NCBI GenBank assembly: GCA_002790095.1
Contig: PFUL01000026.1
Coordinates: 1-38,364, forward strand
DNA: 38,364 nt
Source: Elusimicrobia bacterium CG_4_9_14_3_um_filter_62_55
GTDB lineage: Bacteria > Elusimicrobiota > Elusimicrobia > UBA1565
Direction: 5' to 3'
The notes under the pieces are model-generated. The model was not told the DNA's origin. It saw only the letters and a list, made by a program, of their open reading frames with translations, and made no database searches. Positions 22,261 to 32,321 of this stretch are shown here, one piece after another. Position 1 is the first letter of the stretch. Every line of letters begins with the position of its first letter. A program made the position numbers and the translations under genes.

Positions 22261-24810
22261 TTACGAGGCGGCCTCGAGCCGCCGCATGCGCTTCTCTTCG
22301 ACGAAGACCTCGAGGATGTCGCCTTCCTTCCAGCCCTTAAACGCCGGAATCTCGATGCCGCACTCCATGCCGCGCTCGACTTCCTTCACGTCGTCCTTAA
22401 AGCGCTTGAGCGTCTCGAGCTTGCCCTCGCCGACCGCCTCGCCGCCGCGGAAGATCTTCACCTTCGCGCCGCGCACGACCTTGCCCTCGAGCACGTAGGA
22501 GCCCGCGACCTGGCTGCCGCGGATCCTGAAAACCTGCCGCACCTCGACCTTTCCGACCGAGACGTCGACGATCTCGGGTTCCAGCAGTCCTTCGAGCGCC
22601 GCCTTCACGTCCGCGACGAGGTCATAGATGACGTCGTAGCTCCGAATTTCCACGGCGCTCGACTCCGCGAGGTCCTTCGCGCGCGAGTCGGCCTTCACGT
22701 GGAAGGTCAGCACGACCGCGTTGGACGCCGCGGCGAGCAGGATGTCGCTTTCGTTCACGTTGCCCAGACCCGCGTGGATCACGCGGACCTGAATCTCGTT
22801 GTTGGACATCTTCTCGATGGAATCCTTGAGTACCTCGATCGAGCCCTGCACGTCGGCCTTGAGGATGAGGCCGAGTTCCTTCGCGTGCGTGGAGTGGACG
22901 TTGAGCAAAGACACGTGCTTCTTGTGAGCGAGCGCCTCTTCGCGCTGGATCCGGTTTCGCTTCTCGATGATGTCGCGCGCCATGCGCTCGTTCTCAACGA
23001 CGGTAAAGGTATCGCCCGCGTGGGGGGTGAGGCCGGTGAGGCCCAGGACCTCGACCGGAGTCGCCGGGCCCGCTTCCTTCAGCCGCTCGCCGTGTTCGTC
23101 GAGCAAGGCCTTCACCTTTCCGCCGCCGAGACCCATCACGAACGAGTCGCCGACGCGGACGGTTCCCTTTTGAACCAGAACGGTGGCCACCGCGCCGCGC
23201 TTCTTGTCCATCTGCGCTTCGACGACGACGCCGACGCCGGGACGATTGGGGTTGGCCTTGAGCTCGAGCATTTCGGCCTGAAGGGCCATCGTCTCGAGCA
23301 GCTTGTCGATGTTCAATTTCTTCTTCGCCGAAATGTCGATGTAGATCGTGTCGCCGCCCCACTCTTCGGGGTTGAGCCCGCGCTGGGCGAGTTCCTGACG
23401 GATCTTTTGCGGGTTCGCGGTCGGGAGGTCGATCTTGTTGACCGCCACGATAATCGGGACGCGCGCTTCCTTCGCGTGGTCCATCGCCTCGAGGGTCTGC
23501 GGCATCACGCCGTCGGCCGCGGAAACCACGAGCACCACTAGGTCGGTGATCTTCGCGCCGCGCGAACGCATCGCGGTGAAGGCCTCGTGACCCGGGGTAT
23601 CCAGAAACACGATCTCTCCGCGCTTGGTGCGGACCTTGTACGCGCCGATGTGCTGGGTGATCCCGCCCGACTCGCCGGCGACGACGTTCGCCTCGCGGAT
23701 CGCGTCGAGCAGGCTGGTCTTTCCGTGATCGACGTGGCCCATCACCGTCACAACGGGCGAGCGCGGCATGAGATCCTCGGGTTTCTCCGTCACCTCGACG
23801 TCGGTCATCCCCGCGATTTCCTCTTCCATGTGCAGTGCCTTCACGGTCAGATCGAATCCAAACTCGCTGGCGATCAAGGTGGCGGTTTCTCCGTCGATGC
23901 GCTGGTTGATGGTCATGAACGTGCCCATCGACATAAGCTTCTTGATGACTTCCGTGTGCTGCACCGACATCTTCTCGGCGAGTTCGCGCACGGTGACCAA
24001 GGTCGTCACCTCGAGCGGCCGCAATTCGCCTTCGGCCGCCTCCGCGCCGGGGGCGGAGGATTCCCCGTCGGCCTGGCCGCCGCTCTGCAGCGCCACGCGC
24101 TCCGCGCGGCGGCGCGCCCGGCGTCCGGGACCTTTATGCTTCTTGGGGGGACCGCCGCCCGGGCGGTTCAAGGAGGGCGGCCGCTGCGCGGAGGGAGGCA
24201 TCGAATAGGTGGCCTTCGGCGACGCCGAAGGCATCTGATAGGTCGCCTTCGGCGTTTCCGTCGGGGCGTCGGGCGCCGCGGCGGAGCTTTCAGCCGCGGG
24301 CTGCGCCGGAGCCGCTTCGGCTGGAGCGGGCGGCGAGGCGGGCTCGGTCTTCGCGACCGGGGCCGGCGGGGCCGATGGCGCTTCGGGCGCCGGGGCCGCT
24401 TCGGGCGCGCTAGACGACGCCAAAGAAGTCTCCACCCCGGGAATATCCGCCGCCGGGGATTTCAACACGGGCGCGGGAGTCGCCGGTTTCTTTTCTTCGA
24501 CCTTGGGACGAGGGAGAGAGGCGCCGGGGGCCAAACGCGCCACGACGGGCGTTCCCGTCGTCGTGCGGCGTTTGGGAGCGCGGAAACGGGAGAACGCGTC
24601 AACCAAACCAGCGCTGGTCGGGGCGATCGAGCCCTCTTCCTTCTCCGTTCGCGTGTCGGCTTTCGCCGTCTTGACCGAGGTTCCCCCGACCGCTTTCTTG
24701 GCCGCCTTCCTTTTCGTCGCCTTCTTCGCGGTCGTTTTTTCCGCCGATTCCAGATTGGCTTTCTTGGCGGCTTTCTTGGTGACTTTCTTGGTTGTCTTTT
24801 TAGCGGTCAT
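22261..24810 (-). CDS. infB: Translation initiation factor IF-2
   Basis: An 849-residue GTPase that places initiator tRNA on the 30S subunit. G1 is GHVDHGKT (about residues 358-365), G3 is DTPGHEAF, G4 is NKID, and two beta-barrel domains plus the C-terminal tRNA-binding domain follow. The first about 45 residues are a Lys/Ala/Thr-rich stretch like histone H1 tails, followed by about 170 Pro/Ala-rich residues with a short repeat ([16 protein letters not shown]). A TTG two codons earlier is possible, but ATG 24810 has AGGA at proper spacing. Confidence 0.95.
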   Translation of the reverse strand: MTAKKTTKKVTKKAAKKANLESAEKTTAKKATKRKAAKKAVGGTSVKTAKADTRTEKEEGSIAPTSAGLVDAFSRFRAPKRRTTTGTPVVARLAPGASLPRPKVEEKKPATPAPVLKSPAADIPGVETSLASSSAPEAAPAPEAPSAPPAPVAKTEPASPPAPAEAAPAQPAAESSAAAPDAPTETPKATYQMPSASPKATYSMPPSAQRPPSLNRPGGGPPKKHKGPGRRARRRAERVALQSGGQADGESSAPGAEAAEGELRPLEVTTLVTVRELAEKMSVQHTEVIKKLMSMGTFMTINQRIDGETATLIASEFGFDLTVKALHMEEEIAGMTDVEVTEKPEDLMPRSPVVTVMGHVDHGKTSLLDAIREANVVAGESGGITQHIGAYKVRTKRGEIVFLDTPGHEAFTAMRSRGAKITDLVVLVVSAADGVMPQTLEAMDHAKEARVPIIVAVNKIDLPTANPQKIRQELAQRGLNPEEWGGDTIYIDISAKKKLNIDKLLETMALQAEMLELKANPNRPGVGVVVEAQMDKKRGAVATVLVQKGTVRVGDSFVMGLGGGKVKALLDEHGERLKEAGPATPVEVLGLTGLTPHAGDTFTVVENERMARDIIEKRNRIQREEALAHKKHVSLLNVHSTHAKELGLILKADVQGSIEVLKDSIEKMSNNEIQVRVIHAGLGNVNESDILLAAASNAVVLTFHVKADSRAKDLAESSAVEIRSYDVIYDLVADVKAALEGLLEPEIVDVSVGKVEVRQVFRIRGSQVAGSYVLEGKVVRGAKVKIFRGGEAVGEGKLETLKRFKDDVKEVERGMECGIEIPAFKGWKEGDILEVFVEEKRMRRLEAAS

Positions 24811-24858
24811 CTTCAAATCCTCGGGTCGCGTCTGATGCGTCTGCGTCGATAAAACGGC

Positions 24859-26181
<1,323 letters not shown>

Positions 26182-26190
26182 GATATCCTC

Positions 26191-26649
26191 TTAGACCTCA
26201 AGCTCGGGGTCGAGACGGGCTTCCTCCACGGCCGCCAGCGGCAGGCGGATCGTGGACCCCCCGTTCTCGAGCAGCAGCCCGTCGTTCTCCATGCCTTGGA
26301 GATAGCCCTGAAACCTGCGTCGGCCGTCGACGGCCGTCTTCAGGCGCACCTTCACGCGCTGCCCCGAAAATCGTTTAAAATCCTTCGCTTTCTTCAAAAT
26401 CCGATCCACTCCCGGCGAGGACACCTCGAGACAGTACGAGTGCGTCATCATGTCGGTCGCGTCCAGAATCGACCCGACCTTCTCCGAAATCCGCTGACAA
26501 TCGTCGAGGGTCACCCCTCCGTGCTTGTCGACGAAGAAGCGCAAAATCCAGCGTCCGCCCTCCTGGAGGTATTTCATATCGACGAGTTCGTACGCGTCCT
26601 GAGCGAGGGCGTTCTCGACGGTTTCTTCAATCAATCGCAGATCCGGCAT
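26191..26649 (-). CDS. rimP: Ribosome maturation factor RimP
   Basis: A 152-residue 30S assembly factor, usual length. The N-terminal domain has IEETVENALAQDAYELVDMKYLQEGG and the central signature SYCLEVSSPGVDRIL (about 76-90), then an SH3-like C-terminal domain with FQGYLQGMENDGLLLENGG. It is the first gene of the rimP-nusA-infB-rbfA-truB-ribF unit. No SD is seen before ATG 26649. A GGGGTCAGACCC palindrome ends only a few bases upstream. Confidence 0.93.
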   Translation of the reverse strand: MPDLRLIEETVENALAQDAYELVDMKYLQEGGRWILRFFVDKHGGVTLDDCQRISEKVGSILDATDMMTHSYCLEVSSPGVDRILKKAKDFKRFSGQRVKVRLKTAVDGRRRFQGYLQGMENDGLLLENGGSTIRLPLAAVEEARLDPELEV

Positions 26650-26651
26650 TT

Positions 26652-26676
26652 TGTACTGGGGTCAGACCCTCGTAAA
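26652..26676. repeat. GGGGTCAGACCC palindromic repeat, copy 1
   Basis: TACTGGGGTCAGACCC with flanking GTAC/GTAA arms is the near reverse complement of the copy at 31640-31664. It lies between the terminator of the upstream accessory genes and the rimP start codon. It resembles REP-like extragenic palindromes; that comparison is from memory. Confidence 0.7.
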
Positions 26677-26706
26677 AAAAAGAGCGGCGTACAACGGCCG
26701 CCGCTC
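26674..26706 (-). terminator. Factor-independent terminator on the minus strand
   Basis: On the minus strand GAGCGGCG (26706-26699) pairs with CGCCGCTC (26689-26682), a perfect 8-bp stem with a 9-nt loop, followed by eight T (26681-26674). It ends transcription of the accessory gene at 26769 just before rimP. Confidence 0.85.
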
Positions 26707-26768
26707 CGACGGAATTTCTGTTTAAATTATAGCAATCCCGGAGTCAGGCGGTCAAGCGAGAACGCCCG

Positions 26769-27392
26769 CTACCAGGAGCGGTTATGGACGCAGTCATTCG
26801 GCCAACACGGGTTCGTTTTCGGCGGATCTGGTTGGCGCGACGGGGGTTCGGGGGGCGGTGCGTAGACTCCGGGAGGGGCGGGATGGTAGCGCCGAACTTC
26901 CATCGCGAGGTTCGCCCGCGAGTAATTCTCGTGCAAAGCCGCTCTCTCCATCATCAAATTGAAGGTCCCCCGTTCGCATGCGCTTCGAAAGGAGAAGCGT
27001 TTGTAGGCATTCTTGTCCTCGACAATCCCCTGAACGAAGCGCCAAGTTTCCTGAAAGTCCGTTTCCGTAAGATCCGCGGGACTTTGGCACGCGGTGCGTG
27101 CGAGCCGAGCGATTTCCCCATACCGGCTCTTAACAGGAACCGCACGGACAACGGGAGCGGCTGGCATTGGAAGGGGGCGAACGGCGGCAACGGCACCTGG
27201 AGATGGAGCCGCACCCCACCGGTCAATGTTCACTACATTGGGACGATCACTGCGGGCGACATCCGCATTCGCAGCTTTCTCCGCCTCCCGGCGCCGGAGT
27301 GAATCCTCCCTTTCCGAGCGGATCTGCACCAACAGATCTTGCGTCTGCTGGACCGTCGCTTTCGCGAAATCGCTCTCTCCGGATTCCTTCAA
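26769..27392 (-). CDS. C-terminal piece of a frame-broken exported protein
   Basis: 207 codons from a possible TTG start. The frame continues open upstream to the stop at 27456-27458 and reads like coding sequence there (KEFEGQLPESGIGDSL), so the true protein probably begins further up. I do not recognise it. It contains a helical, charged first part (QQTQDLLVQIRSERED), a Pro/Val/Ala linker, a helical domain with two Cys (TACQSPADL, SACERGTF) and a Pro-rich C-terminal tail with two more Cys. The pieces at 27389 and 27669 look like its earlier parts in another and in the same frame. A strong terminator follows. Confidence 0.55.
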   Translation of the reverse strand: MKESGESDFAKATVQQTQDLLVQIRSEREDSLRRREAEKAANADVARSDRPNVVNIDRWGAAPSPGAVAAVRPLPMPAAPVVRAVPVKSRYGEIARLARTACQSPADLTETDFQETWRFVQGIVEDKNAYKRFSFRSACERGTFNLMMERAALHENYSRANLAMEVRRYHPAPPGVYAPPPEPPSRQPDPPKTNPCWPNDCVHNRSW

Positions 27393-27688
27393 GATCTCCA
27401 GATCGCTGAGAGAATCGCCGATGCCCGACTCCGGGAGTTGCCCTTCGAACTCCTTTCATCGATACCGGGACGGGAGTTCCGTTTCCCCCAACGCTTCCGG
27501 GAGACGCCGTTGCCGGAGGGAGAAGGATCCGGCGTGATAGGTTCCAATCCGTACGCCTCTATCGTCAGACGAATGATCCCGTTATATTTGAGGTTGACTT
27601 TTGCTCTCTCAACGCGTTCCGCCCGCTTCTCAAGCTCTAAATTCTCATAGCGCTCAATGCAGCCCGAATCAAAATTTCGATAAAACAA
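27389..27688 (-). pseudogene. Middle piece of the frame-broken protein
   Basis: This frame reads like coding sequence for its first about 60 codons (GCIERYENLELEKRAERVERAKVNL is split by no stop) and then turns Arg/Ser-rich, like an out-of-frame shadow. The likely parent gene shifts into this frame near 27680 and out again near 27460. A TPDPSPSG run resembles the translation of a known kind of dispersed GC-rich repeat. It is unlikely to be an independent gene. Confidence 0.4.
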
Positions 27689-27944
27689 ATTGCGTCAGCC
27701 GATTCGAACCGCATTCCCTCCCGATCGCTCCTTGCGTTTTCGCGGTCCGCTGAGCAGCTTTCAAATACCCGGTCAGCGCGGATTCCGCTCCGGAGATTTC
27801 CTTCTTGATGATCGCCCTCGCGGATTGGGATGCGCGTCGAGGCGTTGGTAGAAAATCCCAATCTACCGGCACGTCGGTCCACAAAGCCGCCGCGTAGGAA
27901 GCCGTCAGCAATACCGATAGAGCCACCTTCATTCGCCGCGTCAT
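27669..27944 (-). CDS. N-terminal piece of the frame-broken exported protein
   Basis: 91 codons. ATG 27944 overlaps the stop of the upstream gene (ATGA), and the product begins with a signal peptide (MTRRMKVALSVLLTASYAAA). The mature part is helical and basic (ARAIIKKEISGAESALTGYLKAAQ). It stops at 27669 soon after a T-rich stretch where the frame appears to be lost. Either it is a real short exported protein or the start of one about 390-residue gene continuing to 26769. Confidence 0.5.
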   Translation of the reverse strand: MTRRMKVALSVLLTASYAAALWTDVPVDWDFLPTPRRASQSARAIIKKEISGAESALTGYLKAAQRTAKTQGAIGRECGSNRLTQFVLSKF

Positions 27945-28867
27945 CGTACGACCTCGAATTCGCGAACATCCGATTCGGATGATATCGAGAGTTCGACGCC
28001 GTCGCGCCAGAGGACTCCGCGTGAACGGAGAATATTCCCCGCAATAATGTCCGCGGGGAAGGGAAGGTCGCGATGCCAGGATTTAGGTTGCTCCGCGTAA
28101 ACTACCCCGGAATAGACGGCTTGAATCTTGTAGCGGCCGGGACGCGGGAGGACGAACCCATCGAGCACGCGGTACCCCGGATAGGGACCGGCCAAGCGGA
28201 CTCCCAAAAGCCCCTTCGAGATCCGTTCTCTCTTAACCGCCTCGAGTTTGCGTCGGAGTTCGGCATACTTGCGACCGGGAAGCTCCTCTTCCAGGGGCGG
28301 CCAATCATGATCGTTATCCTGATGGGGAGAGTAGATTTCGGGATTCCCCAAGATTTCTTCGCCCGGCGCAAGCCTATACGGGAGAGCACCGGAGACATCG
28401 ACCGTACTCAGGTCTTTGAGTTTGGGATTCGCCTCGAGGTCGTAGGCATACGCCTCGATAGAACCCGCGTACGGCAACGGAGAACTTGAAGATAAAATCG
28501 GCTTGCCGTCAGGGCCCCAAACCCGGTACTCGATCTTGGGTCCTCCATACGCATTCCGACCCTCTCGAAACGGAAGAGCGTCCACTGTTAGGATGCTGCA
28601 ACTTTCATTCTTGAGGGTCAGTTGATGCCAAAGGGTGTACCGGGAAAGTGCGGGAGGCGTCGCGTCCGCCAAATCCAATTCCAGCTTGAGGGGCGAACAA
28701 CTTGGGCGGATCGGCTCGCCATATCTTCGCGTCGGATCGACGCCGAGGTCCCCGCACGGGAGTTCGCAGGTCGTCGCGGCATGAGCGGCGACAAAGAAAT
28801 AAAAGGCTCCATAGACGATCCCGCCGCAGAAAAGCAGAATCCCAAATATCTTCAGTGTTCTTCTCAT
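27941..28867 (-). CDS. Membrane-anchored or exported protein of unknown function
   Basis: A 308-residue protein from ATG 28867. A GTG 39 bp earlier is also in frame, but only the later start places the hydrophobic segment (LKIFGILLFCGGIVYGAFYFFVAA) at the N-terminus. The outer part has a Cys pair close to the membrane (CELPCGD), two further Cys, and a beta-rich body with Pro/Tyr-rich turns (RLAGPYPGYRVLDGFVLPRPGRYKIQAVY) that resembles an immunoglobulin-like or surface domain. I cannot name a family. No SD is visible. It is coupled to the following exported gene by an ATGA overlap. Confidence 0.7.
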   Translation of the reverse strand: MRRTLKIFGILLFCGGIVYGAFYFFVAAHAATTCELPCGDLGVDPTRRYGEPIRPSCSPLKLELDLADATPPALSRYTLWHQLTLKNESCSILTVDALPFREGRNAYGGPKIEYRVWGPDGKPILSSSSPLPYAGSIEAYAYDLEANPKLKDLSTVDVSGALPYRLAPGEEILGNPEIYSPHQDNDHDWPPLEEELPGRKYAELRRKLEAVKRERISKGLLGVRLAGPYPGYRVLDGFVLPRPGRYKIQAVYSGVVYAEQPKSWHRDLPFPADIIAGNILRSRGVLWRDGVELSISSESDVREFEVVR

Positions 28868-29073
28868 TTTGTCGAACCCAAAACTAAACGAGCCTCGATG
28901 ATGCACGGCTTCCCGAAGGCTCCCCTGGGTGTCGTCCGATTAAGGTCGGAGACCGTGAATCCTCGCCGGCCGATCCCGGCGATTACACGGGTAGGAGATA
29001 GTGTAGTGCGGATCCAAGAACGCGAAAGGGGAATTCGGCCTACGCAGAACCGGGACTGTTGGTCCGCAGTTGA

Positions 29074-30822
29074 CTAATTTTCGAGAACGGCCTTCAATCG
29101 CTCGAAAGCCTCGCTTAGGGGCCACAGTTCGGTCTCCTTGGACGCCCGCCGTTTGAACTCCACGGAACCGGCCGCGACGGTTTTCTTGCTCACCACCACC
29201 CGAAACGGAATCCCGATCAGGTCGATGTCCTTGAACTTGACCCCGGGGCGTTCGTCCCGGTCGTCGTACAGGGCGTCGATGCCGGCGGCCAGGCAGGCGT
29301 CGTAGAGCTTGTCGGCCTCGGCCTTCACCGCCGGGTCATCGGCGTCCAGGCACAGGACGGCCGCCGTAAAAGGCGCGATCTCCTTGGGCCAGATAATGCC
29401 CCAGTCGTCGTGCCCCTGCTCGATCGCGGCGGCCACCACCCGGGAAACGCCGATTCCGTAGCAGCCCATCACCATCGTCCGGGACTGCTGATGGGCGTCG
29501 AGATACTCGGCCTTCAGCTTCTCGCTGTACTTCGTTCCGAGTTTGAAGACATGCCCGACCTCGATGCCCTTGGTGAACTTCGTGTTCGTACCGGAACAGC
29601 GCGGGCACGGGTCGTCTTCGCGCGTCATCCGCAGGTCGCAGACGGCTTCGGGCGCGAAATCGCGTCCCATGTTGATGCCCTTCAGATGAAAATCCTTCTT
29701 GTTCGCGCCGGAGGCGGCGTTGACGAGCCCCTCGACCGAATAATCTGCGAGGATGCGCACGTCCTCCATTGTCCCTTCGCGCGTCTTGTAGCGGGGGAGT
29801 CCGACCGGTCCGGCGAAGCCCACCGCGCAGCCGGCGATGATCTCGTACTCTTCCTCGCTCGCGCGATGCATCTCCACGCCGCCTAAAACGCCCGCCAATT
29901 TCGCCTCGTTGAGTTCGTGGTCGCCGCGCACCAGCGCCATCACCGGCTTGCCGCCGGCCATGTAGAGCTGCGTTTTGAGAAAGCGCTTCTTGTTCATCTT
30001 CATGAACTTCGCGACGTCCTCGACGCTGGTCTTCCCGGGCGTCTCGACTTCCTCCAGCTCGCCGGGCGCGAATTCCGATTTCTCAGGCGGGTTGGCCTGG
30101 GTCTCCGCGCGCTCGATGTTCGCCGCGTAGCCGCAGTCCGCGCAGGCGACGATCGTCTCCTCGCCGGTATCCGCGTGCACCATGAACTCGTGCGAGAACG
30201 ATCCGCCGATCGCGCCCGATTGCGCTTCGACCGCCGAGAACTTAAGCCCGAAGCGCTCGAAGATGCGCGTATACGCCGCTTTCATCACCTCGTAGTACTT
30301 CGACGCGTCCTCGTCGTCGGCGTGAAACGAGTACGCATCCTTCATCAAAAACTCGCGCGCGCGCATCACGCCGAAGCGCGGACGGATCTCGTCTCGGAAC
30401 TTAAGCCCGATCTGGTAGAGGCAGAGCGGCAATTGGCGCCAGGAACGGACCTCGCGGCGCACGAGATCGGTGATCACTTCCTCGGCCGTCGGCGCGAAGC
30501 AGAACTCCGCGTCCTTGCGGTCCTTGATGCGCAGCAATTCCTTGCCGTACACCGGCCAGCGCCCCGTCTCCATCCAAAGCTCTTTGGGCTGAATCACCGG
30601 CAGCGACACTTCCTGCGCCCCGGCGCGGTCCATCTCCTCGCGCACCACCTTCTCGACCTTGCGCAGCGCCCGCAGCCCCATCGGGAGCCAATCGTAGATG
30701 CCGGAACTTACCTTGCGGATCATCCCCGCCCGCTGCATCAACTGCGCGGACGCATTGTCGGCGTCCGAAGGCGCCTGTCGCAACGTCGGAAGCAAATAGG
30801 AACTCAATCTCATAATCGCCAT
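29074..30822 (-). CDS. proS: Prolyl-tRNA synthetase
   Basis: A 582-residue class II synthetase charging tRNA-Pro, bacterial type. Motif 2 region RFGVMRAREFLMKDAYSFH and motif 3 GCYGIGVSRVVAAAIEQ are intact. Between them lies the editing insertion domain (about 240-390, with FLKTQLYMAGGKPVMALVRGDHELNE), and the C-terminal anticodon-binding domain ends the protein. A second ATG at 30813 (MRLSSYLLPTL) matches the usual family start better than ATG 30822. Neither has an SD. The gene is isolated from rseP by accessory genes. Confidence 0.95.
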   Translation of the reverse strand: MAIMRLSSYLLPTLRQAPSDADNASAQLMQRAGMIRKVSSGIYDWLPMGLRALRKVEKVVREEMDRAGAQEVSLPVIQPKELWMETGRWPVYGKELLRIKDRKDAEFCFAPTAEEVITDLVRREVRSWRQLPLCLYQIGLKFRDEIRPRFGVMRAREFLMKDAYSFHADDEDASKYYEVMKAAYTRIFERFGLKFSAVEAQSGAIGGSFSHEFMVHADTGEETIVACADCGYAANIERAETQANPPEKSEFAPGELEEVETPGKTSVEDVAKFMKMNKKRFLKTQLYMAGGKPVMALVRGDHELNEAKLAGVLGGVEMHRASEEEYEIIAGCAVGFAGPVGLPRYKTREGTMEDVRILADYSVEGLVNAASGANKKDFHLKGINMGRDFAPEAVCDLRMTREDDPCPRCSGTNTKFTKGIEVGHVFKLGTKYSEKLKAEYLDAHQQSRTMVMGCYGIGVSRVVAAAIEQGHDDWGIIWPKEIAPFTAAVLCLDADDPAVKAEADKLYDACLAAGIDALYDDRDERPGVKFKDIDLIGIPFRVVVSKKTVAAGSVEFKRRASKETELWPLSEAFERLKAVLEN

Positions 30823-30883
30823 TTTACTACATAGCGACTTGGTCCCAGGTTTTTAAGTTTTTGGGTTTTTCAAGCGCTGATCG

Positions 30884-31507
30884 CTATTTCTGATCGCGCA
30901 AGGCACCGAAGCCGGTCTTCACTTTCAGCTTCTTAGCGGGCTTCTTTTCGGCCTGCCCGCTTTTCTGCATGGCTTTGTTGAATTGCTGCTTGGCCTTCTT
31001 CTTCTTGCTTTTGCAATTCTTCGAATTCAGTCCGCTGCAGTCCACTTCCGGAGCTCGGCAAACATGCTTGCATGACTTTTCAGACCACACCAGGCTGCCC
31101 GGGCAGGTGGATTTCGCCGACTCGGTCGCGGCCGGCGGATTCTTGCAGGAGAAATCGACGTCCCCGGCCACTTCGTGCGGACTATTCCCGTCGTCCTTCT
31201 TTTTTTTGGCCTTCTTGGGCTTCTTCGGCTTCGGAGGCTTCTTCTCGAGAACCTTTCCCTTCTTGTCGCTGCAGACATGCTTGCACTGCTTCGCGTCCCA
31301 CGAGAGCTTCCCTTTGCAGTTGGATTTCGCCTGGTGGTCGGCCGCCGGCTCCTTGCAGGTCCCGTCCGGAGAATCGCCCGGATCGAAGTCGACATGGGAG
31401 GCTTCGACGCCGCCGCCGATTTCGGGGATCCACCCGTCCGGCGCGGCGCTCAGGCATGCGGGAGCGGCCAGAATCGCGGCGATGAGAATCGAGTGGACTG
31501 CGTTCAT
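30884..31507 (-). CDS. Exported Cys/Lys-rich repeat protein of unknown function
   Basis: A 207-residue protein from ATG 31507 with GGAGG (31513-31517) upstream. The frame is open earlier, but the signal peptide (about 1-22, ending CLSAA) starts here. It has two copies of a four-cysteine module, C-x12/13-C-x10-C-x3-C, at Cys51-64-75-79 and Cys121-135-146-150, each ending in CKHVC with a W five residues before the third Cys. A Lys/Pro-rich linker separates them. A short Cys157/Cys165 remnant and a long basic tail follow. It is probably disulfide-bonded outside the cell membrane. I know no family with this spacing. Confidence 0.75.
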   Translation of the reverse strand: MNAVHSILIAAILAAPACLSAAPDGWIPEIGGGVEASHVDFDPGDSPDGTCKEPAADHQAKSNCKGKLSWDAKQCKHVCSDKKGKVLEKKPPKPKKPKKAKKKKDDGNSPHEVAGDVDFSCKNPPAATESAKSTCPGSLVWSEKSCKHVCRAPEVDCSGLNSKNCKSKKKKAKQQFNKAMQKSGQAEKKPAKKLKVKTGFGALRDQK

Positions 31508-31639
31508 CGGGGCCTCCGTCCGACGGTCCAGCATAGCCCCTGTTTCGTCCGTTTTCCACTGCATTTTTTCTGAATTCAAAGAAAGCATTAATTTAGTGGT
31601 ATTTTTTGTCCTCCGCCTCGGCACTTCAGCCGGCCTTAT

Positions 31640-31664
31640 TTTACCGGGGTCTGACCCCAGTAAA
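31640..31664. repeat. GGGGTCTGACCCC palindromic repeat, copy 2
   Basis: TTTAC-C-GGGGTC-T-GACCCC-A-GTAAA is a 25-bp palindrome with one mismatched pair. Its reverse complement matches copy 1 at 26652-26676 at all but about three positions. It lies between the divergent genes at 31507 and 31680, and its right end runs into the -10 site of the latter. Confidence 0.75.
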
Positions 31665-31673
31665 TGATATCCT
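31665..31673 (+). promoter_or_regulatory. Extended -10 site before the 31680 gene
   Basis: TGA followed by TATCCT (31668-31673) lies six bases before ATG 31680, with no SD. It has the same geometry as at 12056, 13423 and uppS, suggesting a leaderless mRNA. The preceding palindrome is in the right place to act as an operator. Confidence 0.4.
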
Positions 31674-31679
31674 GGCGCG

Positions 31680-32207
31680 ATGAAACGGTTTTTCGCGGCG
31701 ATCGCCTTGTTCGCCGCCTGCGCCGAGCCGCAGATTCGCTATCCGATCGGAGAACCGGCCTCGAATTGTCAAAAGGGGACTCCTAAGGCCATTCTCAGCA
31801 AGGCCAATCCCGACATCCTGCAAACCTATTTCAAGCCGATGACTAAAAGCCGGTCGCGCGAAGTGGCGCATCTGCGCGGACGCGTGAAGCTCAGCGTGTT
31901 TCAACTGCGCTGCGAACGGGTGGAAACCGTCTTCATCTTTGAATTGCCGCGGCGCCCGCGGCGCCTCGACCACACGCCGTCCTGGTATCAGCGCGCGGCG
32001 CTGCTGCTGGAGGCGATCTCGGATTCCAGTCCCGCGCGGGACGGGCTGCAGGAGATGGCGCAACGACTACGAAGGGCCGCCAAGGCCGCTCCCGCGTTCG
32101 GCGCGCCGCTGGAGATGGGAGAGTTTCAAACCCTCTCCCTCCGGGTCGGGGAAAACCTGAAAGGAACCCGGACGCTCGTCGAAATCCGGTATACGCTCAA
32201 GGTCTGA
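31680..32207 (+). CDS. Putative lipoprotein or exported protein of unknown function
   Basis: A 175-residue protein whose N-terminus (MKRFFAAIALFAACAEP) is a signal peptide with Cys14 placed like a lipidation site, though the lipobox is imperfect. The mature part has a beta segment (VKLSVFQLRCERVETVFIFELPR), a helical stretch and a second beta segment (LVEIRYTLKV), like a small domain of unknown type. It is the only plus-strand gene in this stretch apart from the toxin-antitoxin pair. It converges on rseP, leaving 114 bp between stops without a visible gene. Confidence 0.65.
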   Translation: MKRFFAAIALFAACAEPQIRYPIGEPASNCQKGTPKAILSKANPDILQTYFKPMTKSRSREVAHLRGRVKLSVFQLRCERVETVFIFELPRRPRRLDHTPSWYQRAALLLEAISDSSPARDGLQEMAQRLRRAAKAAPAFGAPLEMGEFQTLSLRVGENLKGTRTLVEIRYTLKV

Positions 32208-32321
32208 AACCCGGATTCGCTTGCGCCCGATGCGGCGGGTGATCCAGCGGAATCGTCGAGGGCGGTCCTGTCGTCCCATACCCGCCATACGAACGACATG
32301 CCGAAAAAGTTCCCGATCGGA

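Noticed and set aside
21985-24852. Plus-strand frames of 518 and 421 codons opposite infB
   Set aside because: They mirror IF-2 codons and show only low-complexity Arg/Gly/His sequence.
28907-29073. Terminator or small RNA between proS and the membrane-anchored gene
   Set aside because: Only short GC palindromes without a T-run are visible on the minus strand.
32208-32321. A gene or terminator between the 31680 gene and rseP
   Set aside because: The 114 bp contain no start with a signal and no stem with a T tract that I can support.
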